DNA from: Emydura subglobosa
Lineage: Eukaryota; Chordata; Testudines; Chelidae
Direction of reading: 5' to 3'
Assembly (NCBI GenBank): GCA_007922225.1
Contig: ML679946.1
Span: 94,246,759-94,310,758, forward strand
Length of the DNA: 64,000 nucleotides
Part shown: piece after piece, positions 10,691-21,481 of the stretch
Layout: every line of letters begins with the position of its first letter
Numbering within the stretch: position 1 is the first letter of the stretch
The notes under the pieces: generated by a model
The model's input: only the letters and a program-made list of their open reading frames with translations
What the model was told of the DNA's origin: nothing
Databases searched by the model: none
Made by a program: the position numbers and the translations under genes

Positions 10691-13567
10691 ACATACAGGG
10701 GCTTGCTTAATCAGTCATACCAGTGTTTGGTTGCTCCTGACCTGAACCATATTAGCACCAGTGATCTGATGGTCCTTCAATTACTTCCCATCTCCTATGT
10801 ATTGTTTCCAAGAGGAAGGATGCAGCTTGCAGCCATTTCTTTGTCTAATTTTTCTTTGTTAGCACAAAATGTTTTAGACCTGAAACTATCCTTCACCTCC
10901 GCCCAAAATTTCACTCTCATTTAATATTAAAACAAGACAAATTGATGACATGAAAGCAGCATTGTCATGTAATTCCGAACTACAATTTAACATACCATAA
11001 CACAGATATGCGCTAGTCAGGAATGTCCTGCAGATTTTACATTATCTATTTTTAATATTCACTACTTTGTTACTTAGAAATTACTTTTCTTAAACAATTA
11101 CTCAGAATGTATGTATAAACTTACAACATGTTTTGCTTTGCTACTCAGATGTTGCTGCATTGATTGGAGAATCTTAGGGCAAGAATGGTTTCTTCTTCTG
11201 TCTTGTACATGGCTGAGTAAATCAACACCTAAGAAATAACTTTAAAAAACCCCAAATAATAGTAATTCAGCTAGCAGAAAAAAACTTTGTCTCATTTCTG
11301 GTTTATGCTAACATTTATAGTGGAGATAAAATTGTCTCTTGCCAAGTCAAGAACCCATGGCAGTTTGCCTGAGTATGAGCATAGGATCAGGCCCTTTGTT
11401 TGTGTTCCCTCAAAAACAAAGGAAAGTATCAATCAGATGAAAATACCGACAGACTTGGGGGGAGGAGGGAGAAGATTATTTCCTGTGGCAGCTGATGCCC
11501 AAAATAAGTGGTGGAACTGCAGGTAGCAATATGCACAAATATGAATTACCCTGCGGTAAGCCCTACCTGTGCAAACCCCACATTGCACAAGCCCAGCGCA
11601 TTTATTGCACTTTTCACTAGTGCAGCTATGTTGGTGTAGCTAGATAAGTGCAAAAATACATTATTGTATGTAGACTAGTAGTCCTTCACACTGCTGAAAA
11701 AGGTCCCTCTCATGGCAGCTCTGTGAACTGCAGCCTCTAGGGGTTGATCCAACCAGCGCGACCAGGAACCCGCAGTGGGAGCACATGGTATTGAGCCTTG
11801 CATTAGGATCAGACCCATTATCCAGTTGTGACTTTACTGGTGGGGTTTAGCCCCATTATCTCCTAGTGCCCAGCTGCCCCTGGTCATGCCGTGTTTTTCA
11901 TGTTATTGGGACCGCTTGCATGAGTTAGGTATGCAGGATTGGGCCTGTGAGCTGGTCCTTCAGAGCCAATAAGCACAAGTCCACTAGGCACAAATCCTGC
12001 ACCTAGAGCTGTGGTGACTATTAATGCCAGCTTGTGAAAAAGCTAGCAAGTAAGGCAGAGCCTTGCTGAGTTGAGCTGCATACACCAGAACACAGAAGGG
12101 GCAAAGAAAGTATCCGACAAAAAGAAAAGGACAAAGTGGGTGGAAGGTTCATTTGTGAAGATTCTAAACAATGAAGAGGAAATGACAGAAAATGTGAGCA
12201 TAATGGAAAATATATTCCCAATAAAGGCCTAAGTCCTTTTCATCATAGCCTTCTTATACGCCTTTTTCTTACAGTACCATCAGCTGTTGTTTCTACTATT
12301 GGTTCTATAGCTACATAAACATACCCAGCCCTTTCGAAAGCACAGTGCAGCACAAATAGAGATGGGCTCAGGTACAAATTCAGATCCAGATCCGAGGTTC
12401 ACAAAGTTAAATGGGGCTCAGTTTTCTTATTCCACTTTGATCATGTCTCTAAATACACCACTACGACTCTGCTGATACCATTTCCCAATAAACTGCGGTG
12501 GCTAAAGTGAGCTGCAACTTTAACAACATAATCTATCAGTTCTCTAACAAAAAAAAAACCCAATAACAAAAAATACCACTTCCCCCCTCACCTCCCCACA
12601 CACATACCTAGGGGATTTTCTTCTTTTCTGTGGGAACTCACAAGTGTTTTTTAAACCACAAGGGAGAAATCTTGGCCTCATTGAAGCAAATGGCAAAAGT
12701 CCCATTGACTTCAATGGGCCAGGATTTGACTCTAGAATTTCAGTTTTGCCACCAATTTGGTTGGTTAGGTAAAGGCAGTGAGATCTTGCTCCCTTGTCTT
12801 TGGAAACTTCAGGACTTTTTTCTCTCTGTGAGCATGGGAAAGGGTTTATTATTATTATGTATTATTTATTAATTACTTTATTTATTTATTTTGTTTTGTT
12901 TTCCTTTTATTTTATTTTTTTTGAGATCGTGAATATTCTTGTGAAAAAGTCAGATACCATTAAACAGGGACAGGCAAAAGCCCCACATTGTGTCCTGTGT
13001 GCTCAGAGTCTCATAAAGACCAGAGAGAACAACTGGAAGGGGAAAAAAGGCCAATGTGGGGAGGTGGAAGAAATGGAAATCAGACTGGCCTAACCCTCCC
13101 TCAAAAAGACAGAGTTCTTGGGATGTTTACACCCTTCTAGAAATAAAGATGTAACCCTCAACTGGGGGTGCTGATTTGCCCCTGCCCTGCACTTTGTACT
13201 GTCATTGCAATGTGAGTACCAAATGGGTGTCAGAAGGTTCCATTTCAGAATGGTAACATTTCCCCCCAGGTATAAATGATTATACAAGATAGGGGAGAAT
13301 CATGCCCTGGAAGTCTGCCATGGAGTGGATAGGGGAAGAACAGGGGCCATGGAGGTATGGATAGTCAGGGCTGCTCGAGGTTGTAACCAGAGCCAGACAG
13401 GCCCTGGCAAGGTTCGGAATTCAGAGGGCATCACCCAAACCCCACCTGGGTTGCACAGCCAGGTTTGGGGCCTGAACCTTTTGAAATCTCCTCTGCCCTG
13501 TTACTAGATGTGTCTGTAGTTTGGTTATGCTGAATCTAATTTGCAGCACACTTTTTATGTAGCCATA
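10691..13567. other. No gene seen; mostly unique DNA with low-complexity tracts
   Basis: This is a long stretch without a recognisable gene. It holds a partial GTGCAGCTATGTTGGTGTAG segment near 11617-11640 that looks like MITE interior. It also holds a palindromic TCCCATTGACTTCAATGGG repeat at about 12663-12730 and a T/A-rich (TTTA)/(TTTTG)-like low-complexity tract at 12848-12925. Open frames of 60-99 codons lack domains. Confidence 0.45.
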
Positions 13568-13727
13568 GGGCCTGATTTTTATTTGCACTATAGTCCCTTT
13601 ACACCGTACGGCGGTGTAACGCGGCCTTAAAGTTGGGTGTAAATTACATTTGTACCAGTATTAAGAGCTCTTTACACTGTCAGAATGGTGTAAAAGGAGA
13701 CTTTAATGTATATGAGAATCAGGCCCC
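13568..13727. mobile_element. Palindromic MITE with GGGCCTGATT ends
   Basis: The left terminus GGGCCTGATTTTTATTTGCA and the right terminus TATATGAGAATCAGGCCC form an imperfect terminal inverted repeat. The interior repeats TTTACAC(C)G and GGTGTAA in opposite orientation, so the whole 160 bp can fold back. Partial relatives with GGGCCTGATTC lie at about 41231 and with CAGATTCTCAGCTGGTG at about 32849. Confidence 0.7.
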
Positions 13728-13742
13728 TTATATTGAAACTGG

Positions 13743-13932
13743 TTTACAGCAGCCTTTTGTAACCCATTGGTGAGTATGTTACTGTTCTCCCTGGTGCCTG
13801 ATCTACAGAAGATGTGAGTCTATTATGGCCTAATGCATAGAGCTAGCTCTTAAGATCAAATTGTAGTGGCTCATGCTTTTAGTTCTAGAGGTTCCCCAGT
13901 TCAATCCCTGATGTGTCAACCCAAATGACTGC
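13743..13932 (+). mobile_element. tRNA-like SINE (possibly Cry type), copy 1
   Basis: A tRNA-like block has AGAGCTAGCTC (box-A-like), GCTTTTAGTTCTAGAG and box-B-like CAGTTCAATCCC at about 13911. It is preceded by GTAACCCATTGGTGAGTATG at 13760-13779. The same two-part arrangement (TTACCCACTGGTGAGCGTG, then TAGCTCAG, TTTTTAATG and GGTTCAAC) occurs at 44283-44480 in the same orientation. The TTTTTAAT anticodon-arm-like text in copy 2 suggests a tRNA-Lys-derived SINE, known from hidden-necked turtles. Both copies are badly worn. Confidence 0.45.
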
Positions 13933-14254
13933 TATTGCCTTTTCATGTGTCATTTAGCTCTGGGGAGATTATGCTGTGATTGGACACTTAAGTCACCTGG
14001 TATTCCAGGGTTTGCATAGCTGTTATATGGAAAAGGAAGGTTTGAGCAAGTCTCTGGGACTCTCAAGATATAGAAGTAGATTAGGAAGACGTGGTAGATT
14101 ATTGGCTTTAGGGAACTTTAGAAAATAGAAAACCTTTTCCTTTCAAGACACACAGGCCTGGCCAAAGCAACAGACCTAGAAAAATCAGACTCTCTTCAGA
14201 TTTCTTGGCTGGGTGAAGAGTTCCTCTCCTTCCCATAAAAGTAATTGTGTACGG

Positions 14255-14269
14255 GTGTGTGTGTGTGTG
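14255..14269. repeat. (GT)n microsatellite
   Basis: Seven to eight uninterrupted GT units. No other structure. Confidence 0.9.
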
Positions 14270-14382
14270 CGCTGGCCTAGTTGTGAAGGTTATGGTCAGC
14301 TCCTCATCAGTCTTCTTTATTCTCTGCACCAGGGGCTTTAGGAATGGGCATAGAGGAATTCGTAGTGTTTTTGACCAAGTCT

Positions 14383-14506
14383 AATTATTATCCTCCTTTT
14401 ACTGATGGGGAGAACTGGAACACAGAGGTTAAGGCTGCCCAACAACAGAGGAGTTGCGATCAGAGCCAGAATTACAATTCAAGAGTTTCCAGTTTCCAGT
14501 ATTCTG
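14383..14506 (-). mobile_element. MIR-type SINE, antisense
   Basis: ATTATTATCCTCCTTTTACT, followed by GATGGGGAGAACTGGAACAC and AGAGGTTAAGGCTGCCCAAC, is the reversed core of a MIR-like SINE. Degraded head sequence follows (AGAGCCAGAATTACAATTC). Confidence 0.75.
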
Positions 14507-14918
14507 GTAAGACCGTGCCACTCTTATGTGGCAGTAGAACATTTGGATCAGTAAACCAGATTCCGTTACGGTCTGCATCTTTTGGTTCCTGATTTTCTTT
14601 CTTTGTTACCTGTTCTTATTCTGAATAGTAATATTACTCCATTGGAGGGGATAAGTGCTTTATACCGCCTTAGCAACTTTCCCTTCCTTGTTCCAGCCTC
14701 AAAAGGAGTTTTTCAGTTTTTTCTCAAGGGATCTCACTATCTGTCTCTTGCTCAACAACAATCAGAAGATGACTTTTCTATTAGTTTTGAAAGGAAGTCA
14801 GGACATGCAGCATTATAATGCAGATCAGGAAAATGGGTAGCTTTTGATAGCAAGTTTCTCAGTTTTAGGTGAAGTAATATTAGCTACGGAGTACCTATAG
14901 TACGTATATTCCTACTAA

Positions 14919-15198
14919 GGGGAGGTCTACACTAGGAAGTTTTCCCGACATAGCTGTGTCTGTTGGGGTATGATTTTTTGGTGACGTAGCTATGCTGGTA
15001 GAATGTCTGAGCGGTTATATTGGTACAAAAGTTCTTACGCTGGTATAGCTTATTCTGGGTAGGGAACCGGCATAACCTATCCAGGTATAAGCACTTCTAT
15101 ACTGATAAAACTGCTTCTGCATCAGGAGGGTTTTATCAGTTTAACTATAGCAGTACAGTTAAACTGGCAACATTTCCTAGCATAGAGTAGGCCTAGGA
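14919..15198. mobile_element. MITE with GGTCTACACTAGGAAG ends (subfamily C)
   Basis: The left end GGGGAGGTCTACACTAGGAA pairs with the inverse of the right end TTTCCTAGCATAGAGTAGGC. Interior motifs such as GACGTAGCTATGCTGGTAGA and the internal inverted TTTTATCAG/CTGATAAAA lack coding potential. A partial relative, including TAACTCTGCTGGCATAGTT, lies at about 42750-42840. Confidence 0.7.
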
Positions 15199-15238
15199 CA
15201 GGTGTAGTCAGGCTCGATCTGAGAAACGGTTGATGTTA

Positions 15239-15254
15239 AAAAAAAAAAAAAAGT
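15239..15254. repeat. Poly-A tract
   Basis: An A run follows GATGTT, about 40 bp after the MITE end. There is no poly-A signal or retrocopy upstream. Confidence 0.85.
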
Positions 15255-15599
15255 ATATTCAAGTCCAAATCCTTGCTGCACGTCATACGCTGGAGGATGA
15301 GCTATGACAAATGCGCATTGCAGAAAGCCCTAACTTAGCCAATTCTTTATCCTTTCAATTTTTTTTGTGGACCTCAGAGAATTTGTAATTGGCCAAAGGG
15401 CAACCCAGAAACATCTTGGTGCCAACTGGAACAGGGCATGGGGTGCCTAGAAGTATAAAGGATCTTCTGGGTCTGTCTACATAATAATTTCTCCAAAGGA
15501 TGGCATGTGAGATCTCTACCAACAGTAATGCACTGATCATCTTAATCATTGCAAAATGTATGTGCAGATAATATTTAAGAAATTATATACCTATGCTGG

Positions 15600-16465
15600 A
15601 AAATAAGTTCTTAAAGCCTAGAAGTTAAAAGCAAGTCACCAGGAGGTGAGCAGCATTGGACAACGTCTGTTCAGGCAGCCGAGGGGAGGCACTTCTCTCT
15701 CTTTGTTTGTTTAAGTGTGCATTGTGTCATTGTGTAAGCCTATCTTCAGGCAGAGCCAGATGCTAATTAAAAGATTGCAAGGTTGACAAGAGAGGGAAGC
15801 CACAGGGAAAACAATCAGCAGGGGTGTCCTCTTTATAAATAAAGATCAAAAGACTGCTTTGATATGTCTGGGGTTGCCAAAAGACATGGGATCTTTCCAC
15901 TGAGGAGGCAAGAGGATAGCAGGGCTTGTCTCATGAACAGAAGATCACAGCCAAGCCTGCATGTAATACGCTGCAAGGATTTTGGGTGAGCTTTTGCTCT
16001 ATATAACCTGACAATGTCTTGTTAGTTAAGTGTGTTATGATTTTATTTTACGTATTGCCATTTGTTTCTATTGTTTCTACTTGCTTCTTCTTGAATCTCT
16101 GTTCTTTGTTCAATAAACATCTTCTTGTTTGTATTATCACCATAGCTAAGTGCTGTGAGCTAAGGAGAACTGCGATCCTGAGGTGTAATGGATACGCTGG
16201 CATGTACTCTTTGTTTTGAAGTGGTGGATCTGTGAATTCTGTGAGACCCCCGGGCTGGACACTCCAGGAGAACGCTTGGAGGACTTGGGATGTACCTGTC
16301 ATTAACCTGTAGAGACAGCAGGGTCTGCAGAGGCCTACAGAGGAGTGCCTGTGTTGCCAGAAGCTGATGGTGTTTAGGAGCTGGTTGCTAGCAGGCACAG
16401 ACATGGCTTCCTCATGCTAAGGGCAGGTGGGAGCGAGAAGCCTCACAACCCTGGGAAGTGTCACA
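15600..16465 (+). mobile_element. Possible LTR-retrotransposon LTR and leader (low confidence)
   Basis: A TATA-like CTATATAA at 15999-16006 is followed 106 bp later by AATAAA at 16112-16117 in a T-rich setting (TTCTTTGTTCAATAAACATC). Next comes a GC-richer leader with GAGACCCCCGGGCTGGAC. This promoter, poly-A signal and leader order is typical of a retroviral-type LTR reading rightward. I see no TG...CA pair or TSD that I can fix and no gag or pol nearby. It could equally be a decayed unrelated repeat. Confidence 0.3.
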
Positions 16466-17377
16466 CTAAGTCCTACTTCAAATAAAAATGCTTATTGCCA
16501 TTTTACTACCTAAAACAGTTGAAGCAAGAACAGGTGTCAGGGAGTCATGACCACCCTGCCCTCTCCATGCTGCTCAATGGGAGGCAGGTCCTGGCTAGAT
16601 CCTGGTTAGTTGGGGGTAGCGATGATCTAGAAAGGCTGAGAACCACAGCAACAAGTATGAAAATGGCAAATAATACTTTCAATAAAATAAGTTCAAAGCA
16701 CGTGTTGTAGCCTACTGCAATTTGCATTAGATCAACCTAGGGCTGTCATTGCTATTGTCCGCGCTGCCTGAGTGTGTAATGCTCTGTAGTTTTTGTGCCG
16801 TTACTGAGGAAGCTGTGGGGATTTCCACAGCTGTGTAATTCTCTGCTCGGCATGTAACATTATTGTGTGGACAAAATGTTTGCAGTAAAAAGCCACCCTT
16901 ATACCAGGCGGTAATTTTACTATACAGGCCATGGAGCAGGAAGATCACATTACTGTGGATACAACATTTCATGCACTTTTCACCTTTGGCTGTGCCCATG
17001 ACATGGGAGGCCAAATCTCAGATCCAACCAGGCTCAGTAGCAATTGCCATCAGCAGGTGTCCTATGTAAAAGAACTTGAAGGTCTTAATCCAGTGGATAG
17101 CTGAGATCCTTGAGGACAATCCCAGCAAAGAGGCAAAGGCCTGCATGCATGTATGAGGGTGATGAATCCCATAAAGGAGCTTCTCCAGACCTAGGCTGAG
17201 GCTCATAGGTGTGTCAGTGTGTGAAAGCTGCTGCTGCCCATAGTTTGCCGGATAAACAGCTGATCTCAATATCCCAGCAAAACTTTCATGGACACTAGAT
17301 TCACTTTCAAAGGAAGGGCTTGATTTGCCTTTTCGGCAGAGCTCGAGAGAAGGGCTCAGGTAGAGCTGCACCTCTAC
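16466..17377. other. No gene seen; unique DNA
   Basis: Unrecognised sequence. Overlapping frames of 95 and 125 codons on the minus strand at 16727-17395 match no known domain and partly read into the adjacent CR1. Confidence 0.45.
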
Positions 17378-17804
17378 AAGGGGAGCAAAGAGCACATGAC
17401 TTATGAGGAGATGCTGAGAGAACCCAGGCTTGTTCAGTTTTCTGAAGAGAGGAGCGAGGGGGGATTTGATAGCAGCCTTCGACTACCTGAAGAGGGTTCC
17501 AGGGAAGATGGAGCTAGGCTGTTCTCAGTGATGGCAGATGACAGAACAAGGAGCAATGGTCTCAAGTTGCAGTGTGGGAGGTCTAGGTTGGATATTAGGA
17601 AAAAAATTTCACTAGGAGGGTAGTGAAGCACTGGAATGGGTTACCTAGGGAGGTGGTGGAATCTCCATCATTAGAAGGTTTTAAGACCTGGCTTGACAAA
17701 GCCCTGGCTGGGATGATTTAGTTGGGGTTGGTCCTGCTTTGAGCAGAGGGTTGGACTAGATGACCTCCAGAAGTCCCTTCCAACCCTAATCTTCTATGAT
17801 TCTG
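17378..17804 (+). mobile_element. CR1 LINE 3' UTR, sense
   Basis: GAGCACATGACTTATGAGGA starts a well preserved CR1 3' UTR. Within it are GGATTTGATAGCAGCCTTCG, CTACCTGAAGAGGGTTCCAG, GTCTAGGTTGGATATTAGGA and GGGTTACCTAGGGAGGTGGT. It ends in the CR1 terminal repeat CTTCTATGATTCTG at 17791-17804. It is the inverse counterpart of the copy at 60878-61330, and less decayed than the other CR1s in the window. Confidence 0.95.
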
Positions 17805-18035
17805 TATACCCTACTCTGCTGGGGAGTGTGCTGCTGATATACTCATGGTGAATGCTGGAGCCAGTCCCATCTCAGATGGGGAGCATGCTTCTGTCAGTCC
17901 CACCCCAAAGACTAGTGTATATATGGGGATCAAGGCTCCACCACCTCCTCACTCTTATTGGAACACCACAGAGGAGTAGGCAGAGAGATTACCTGTGCTC
18001 TCTGTCTGGAAGGACAGCAGTTCCTCCTGGCCCTT
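17805..18035. other. No gene seen; unrecognised segment between CR1 and MITE
   Basis: The segment includes GTGCTGCTGATATACTCATG and two CCCA(C/T)-type blocks repeated loosely (CTGGAGCCAGTCCCATCTC, TCTGTCAGTCCCACCCC). There is no domain in the open frames. Confidence 0.4.
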
Positions 18036-18304
18036 AAGAGTGTGTCTACACTGCAGTCAAACACCCACGGTTGGTCTGTGTCAGTTGACTTGGGCTTGCG
18101 GGACTTGGGCTGTGAAGCTATAAAATTGAAGTGTAGGCATCCAGCCTCTCCCTCCCCACTCACGGGGTCTCAGAGGCTGGGCTCCAACCTGAGCCTGGTC
18201 ATCTATACTGCAGTTTATAGCTCTGCAGACCAAGACCTTTGAGCCCGAGTAAGCTGACACTGGCCAGTTGCTGGTATTTTATTGCCATGTAGAAATATCC
18301 TCAA
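18036..18304. mobile_element. MITE with GTCTACACTGCA ends (subfamily A)
   Basis: The left end TGTGTCTACACTGCAGTCAA pairs with the inverse of the right end TTGCCATGTAGAAATATCCTC. The interior (GTCAGTTGACTTGGGCTTGC, GGGCTCCAACCTGAGCC, and an inverted GAGCCCGAGT block near the right end) parallels that of 30796-31086, so both belong to one subfamily. Confidence 0.75.
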
Positions 18305-18453
18305 TGCCCTGAGCCATACGGAAGAAAGTTGACTGTATGGAGTGGTTATAGAACTCTTCATGTTTGTCCTCATACCACACACTGAGCTATCTCCCCAGAC
18401 AGTCCCTAGAACTGTAAATACATCCAGCACCTAAAAATGCAAAAGGAATTAGA

Positions 18454-18565
18454 TAGGGTGACCAGATAACAAATGTGAAAAATTGGGGTGGGGGTAATAG
18501 GCATATAAGAAAAAGGTCTGAATATCGGGACTCTCCCTATAAAATCGGGACATCTGGACACCCTA
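18454..18565. mobile_element. 112-bp hAT-type MITE with exact 8-bp TSD
   Basis: It starts TAGGGTGACCAGAT and ends ATCTGGACACCCTA, an inverted pair of about 14 bp. It is flanked by the perfect duplication GAATTAGA at 18446-18453 and 18566-18573. The interior holds TCGGGACTCTCCCTATAAAA. An 8-bp TSD points to hAT. It is far too short to code for anything. Confidence 0.9.
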
Positions 18566-19189
18566 GAATTAGAACATGTGCCAGGGTAAATTAATGTTTA
18601 CAATTAAACATTCATGGTGCCTAGAATGGGTTCTGTGTTGGGATGGGAGGAACAACAACATGAATTCCATACACTGAATGAAGAGGGGGTGCACTTAGAC
18701 ATGATAGCCATTTCTAGGCTAAGCTTTTAACCATCCCTATAACAAAGTTCCTAAAGATTGACATTTAAAACTTCCAAGTGAGTCACAAAGCTAGCAGAGA
18801 GGTGTGACCAGCCTGTGATTTCTGCCAGGGGCAAATATTAGGATTTTTTTTTTAAGCTTGCTTCTGATAAGAAGGAAAAAAAGTGACAGAATTGGGTGTG
18901 GGTGAAATGCACAGTAAAACCTGAAATGAAGAGGGAAAAATCCACATTCAAATAATACCTGTTTATAAGCATTCCTAGGCTCTGATGGCAGAAACATGGT
19001 TATTTGTGATGACATTCTTTCCGCGAGGGGATGTCTAAGAAGATGAAATGTGGCTGGGGGTGTTTACAGGGCTTTTAAAATGGAGCATGAGGGATCTCTG
19101 TGTATGTGCAAATGTTTTTTATTTTGTATTCTCTATCTACCCTGTTAATTAGGGCCACTTGTCCTTTCCTAATAGCTTTATAACACTGT
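18566..19189. other. No gene seen; unique DNA
   Basis: I see no recognisable repeat or gene. A T/A run lies at 18842-18853. The 74-codon minus-strand frame at 18791-19015 is Phe- and Leu-rich with no known domain. Confidence 0.4.
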
Positions 19190-19485
19190 GGGTATGTCTA
19201 CACTGCCGCAGCTGCATGGATCGATGCAGCGGGATTGACTGAGCAGGCTGTGGAGACCTGCTCAACCGATCCTGGAAGTGTTCTCCGTCCAACGCAATAA
19301 ATCCACCCCCTCCACCCCCCAAAAAGTGTAAGGCTGCGTTGACTGGAGGGCGTCTCTGGTTGACGCAATGCAGTGGAGACGCCACAGTAAGGGAACATAA
19401 GTAAGTCGACCGGAGATATGCAAGCAACAGTACTGTATCTTGTGTATCTTCTGTCGCTGGCTGCCGGCAGTGTAGACCAGACCTG
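19190..19485. mobile_element. MITE with GTCTACACTGCCG ends (subfamily B)
   Basis: The left end GGGTATGTCTACACTGCCGC and the right end GCCGGCAGTGTAGACCAGAC form a clear terminal inverted repeat. Internal blocks GTGGAGACCTGCTCAACCGA, AATAAATCCACCCCC and GGTTGACGCAATGCAGTGGA match the order in 7275-7516. The 92-codon minus-strand frame inside it is not a gene. Confidence 0.85.
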
Positions 19486-19954
19486 TATTACTAGCGTTGG
19501 TTATACCATTCTCAAGAATATGAGGGAAGAAGAGAAATAAAGAGGGTGCCAGACTCTTTGATAGATAAAGGCCCTAGTTATAGCTATAGCTGTCAAACTA
19601 GCCACCCTTCTCTATCTGAGGGTACCAAAGTTGTAGGCATGGCATGGCCACACTGCTCCCCGCTGACAGATACCATGTACTGACCAGTGCCTGCTGCACA
19701 GTGGGGCTTCTTTTTGTCAAGGGAGGGTTACTCCAGAGCTGCTGCTCCTCCCATTGCCACTCGGGCCAAGGAAAGGGGAGTTTGGGGTCTGCCATTGTAC
19801 TTAACAGGGGTGTTGAAGGCAAAATTAACAAATGGTCTTGACCAGCGTTATCCACAAAAAAGAAAGAACTGCTCACAGTGAGAGACTCTCCTCTCTGTAG
19901 AAGATATAGCCTGCGGTTTCCCCAGTAATCAGTCAATACAACATCCCTGTTAGT

Positions 19955-20075
19955 GCCATAAATACATTTTACAGATGGGGAAAATGAGGCAGGAATATTG
20001 ATTTGGAGAAAACAGCGGAGCAAGCCCCGGGTGGAGCTAGGCACAGGCCGCAGGAATTCTGGCTCTGAGTTTTCT
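19955..20075 (-). mobile_element. MIR-type SINE, antisense
   Basis: ATACATTTTACAGATGGGGA, then AAATGAGGCAGGAATATTGA, is the reversed SINE core. A worn head follows (AGCTAGGCACAGGCCGCAGG, then AATTCTGGCTCTGAG). Confidence 0.7.
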
Positions 20076-20127
20076 GTTCTAATCTTTGGGCCATATACCT
20101 TCTATGTACTAGGCAATTATTTATTTA

Positions 20128-20222
20128 TGTAGCTCCTTGGGCAGGGACTATCTCTTCTTGTATATATACGAGGGGCGCCCCCAAGATTGGTTGGGAGTAA
20201 CTGTAATACAAATAAGTAATAA
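20128..20222 (+). mobile_element. SINE tail fragment, sense
   Basis: TGTAGCTCCTTGGGCAGGGA, then CTATCTCTTCTTG, is the sense form of the segment found reversed at 45345-45500 (CAGTCCTTGCCC). The 3' end runs GTAACTGTAATACAAATAAG into an A/T-rich tail. The last 20 bp are shared with the left arm of the hairpin at 20201-20330. Confidence 0.5.
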
Positions 20223-20330
20223 ATGGCCACCCAGTTTGTTAAATAATATCAAAGTTTAACGAACTCTGCTGCTTTACACTGATATTATTTAACAAAGTGG
20301 GTGCCCATTTATTATGTATTAGTATTACAG
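20201..20330. repeat. 130-bp inverted repeat (50-bp arms, 30-bp loop)
   Basis: The left arm at 20201-20250 begins CTGTAATACAAATAAG and ends TTGTTAAATAATATC. The right arm at 20281-20330 begins GATATTATTTAACAAAG and ends AGTATTACAG. By my count the arms differ at 5 of 50 positions. The outer 20 bp of the left arm belong to a SINE tail, so the palindrome appears to include SINE sequence in inverted duplicate. Confidence 0.85.
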
Positions 20331-20334
20331 GAAC

Positions 20335-21415
20335 CTCCAACGTATGAGACCATCATTAGAATACTGTGTACAGTTCTGGTGTCCACATTTTAAAAGGGAT
20401 GCTGACAAATTGGAGAATTCAAAAAAGAGCTACAACAATGATTTGAGGTCTGGAAAATATGATTTACAGTGAAAGACTTACATGTAATCTATTTATCTTA
20501 GCAAAGAGGTGATTTGATCACAGGCTATTAGTGCCTATATTGAGAGAAGATTTCTGATAGAAGAGGGCTCTTAAATCTAGCAGAAAAAATGCTTAATAAA
20601 TTCCAGAGATTAGAAACTGAAGCTAGACACAATTAATCTAATAATAAAACATTTTTTTACTGATAACATCTAATTAAACATTAGAATAATTCATCTATTA
20701 ACATAATATCTTCTTCATTTAAAGTATTTAAATTAAGATTGGATGGCTTTTTACAGGGTATTGTTACCCCCTTTTAGACCCAAGTGGTTAGACAAAGATC
20801 AAGGCTATGAGGATGCTTCAGCTGGAAGGAGAAATTGATGATGGAGGCTTGTATTTTCTTTGATGCAATCTTGTTGATTTACAAAGAATGTAGAAAGTCC
20901 TGCTTCTCTGAACTCAGGAGGAACCAAAACCAGGGGATAACTCCTCTGCTTACAGACCCAAGCCACTTTAGCCAGCACAAAACAAAACTTCTCCCTAGGC
21001 TTCTCCCAGGGTCACACAAAGTTTACAGGCTGTGGCCTGCCATTCTTTCTCTGCTCTCTGTTTTTTGTCCACACTCCAGCTTTTTTACACAACCAGACAA
21101 AACACCCTCCTGGTCAGAACAATACCCAGTTGAACCCTCCATCCATATGGTGCTAGTTTCTGGGCAGACTTTATTAGGCTTTGTTTTAGGTGGGATCCCC
21201 TTAACCGTCTCTTTTGTGTTGATGAGGTTTTAACTCATCCCATAATAAGGATTAACCCAGTTCATAACAATATGTTCTATCTCAGCTAAACATTATGGGT
21301 TTGATATAGGGACTCCTTAGTGAAATTCTATGGCCTGTGTTATGCAGGACGTCAGACCATAAGAACATAAGGGTTCCTCTGGCTTTAAAATCAATGCTTC
21401 TATGAGTTGAGAATG
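20335..21415 (+). mobile_element. CR1 LINE, sense, split by a 510-bp insert
   Basis: The CR1 begins near 20335 with the ORF2 C-terminal signature (GAATACTGTGTACAGTTCTG, then GGATGCTGACAAATTGGAGA). It runs into the 3' UTR as far as TTAAGATTGGATGGCTTTTT (about 20752). The expected continuation, TGTTCTATCTCAGCTAAACA and then TTATGGGTTTGATATAGGGA, appears only at about 21272. It proceeds through GAAATTCTATGGCCTGTGTT to the tail at about 21405. The intervening 20761-21270 is foreign to CR1. Confidence 0.85.
20761..21270. mobile_element. Possible solo LTR inserted in CR1
   Basis: The insert begins TTGTTACCCCC and ends CATAACAA, giving TGTTA...TAACA ends typical of LTRs (20762-21269, 508 bp). Flanks GTAT and ATAT would be a 3-of-4 matching 4-bp duplication. 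Read as a DNA element (TTGTTA...TAACAA) the flank would be TA/TA. The 132-codon plus-strand frame inside (20835-21233) has no known domain. I favour a solo LTR but cannot exclude a DNA transposon. Confidence 0.45.
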
Positions 21416-21481
21416 GGGTCCCTGAAAATAGGGGGAAACAGTTTGAGTCCTAAGAATTTGCAACCTAAACAGATGAAGAGT

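Noticed and set aside
13743..13932. Functional tRNA gene
   Set aside because: Boxes are degraded, the acceptor stem does not pair, and a near copy occurs elsewhere with shared flank, so it is a SINE.
19598..20044. 148-codon minus-strand open frame
   Set aside because: No recognisable domain; it runs into a SINE at its upstream end.
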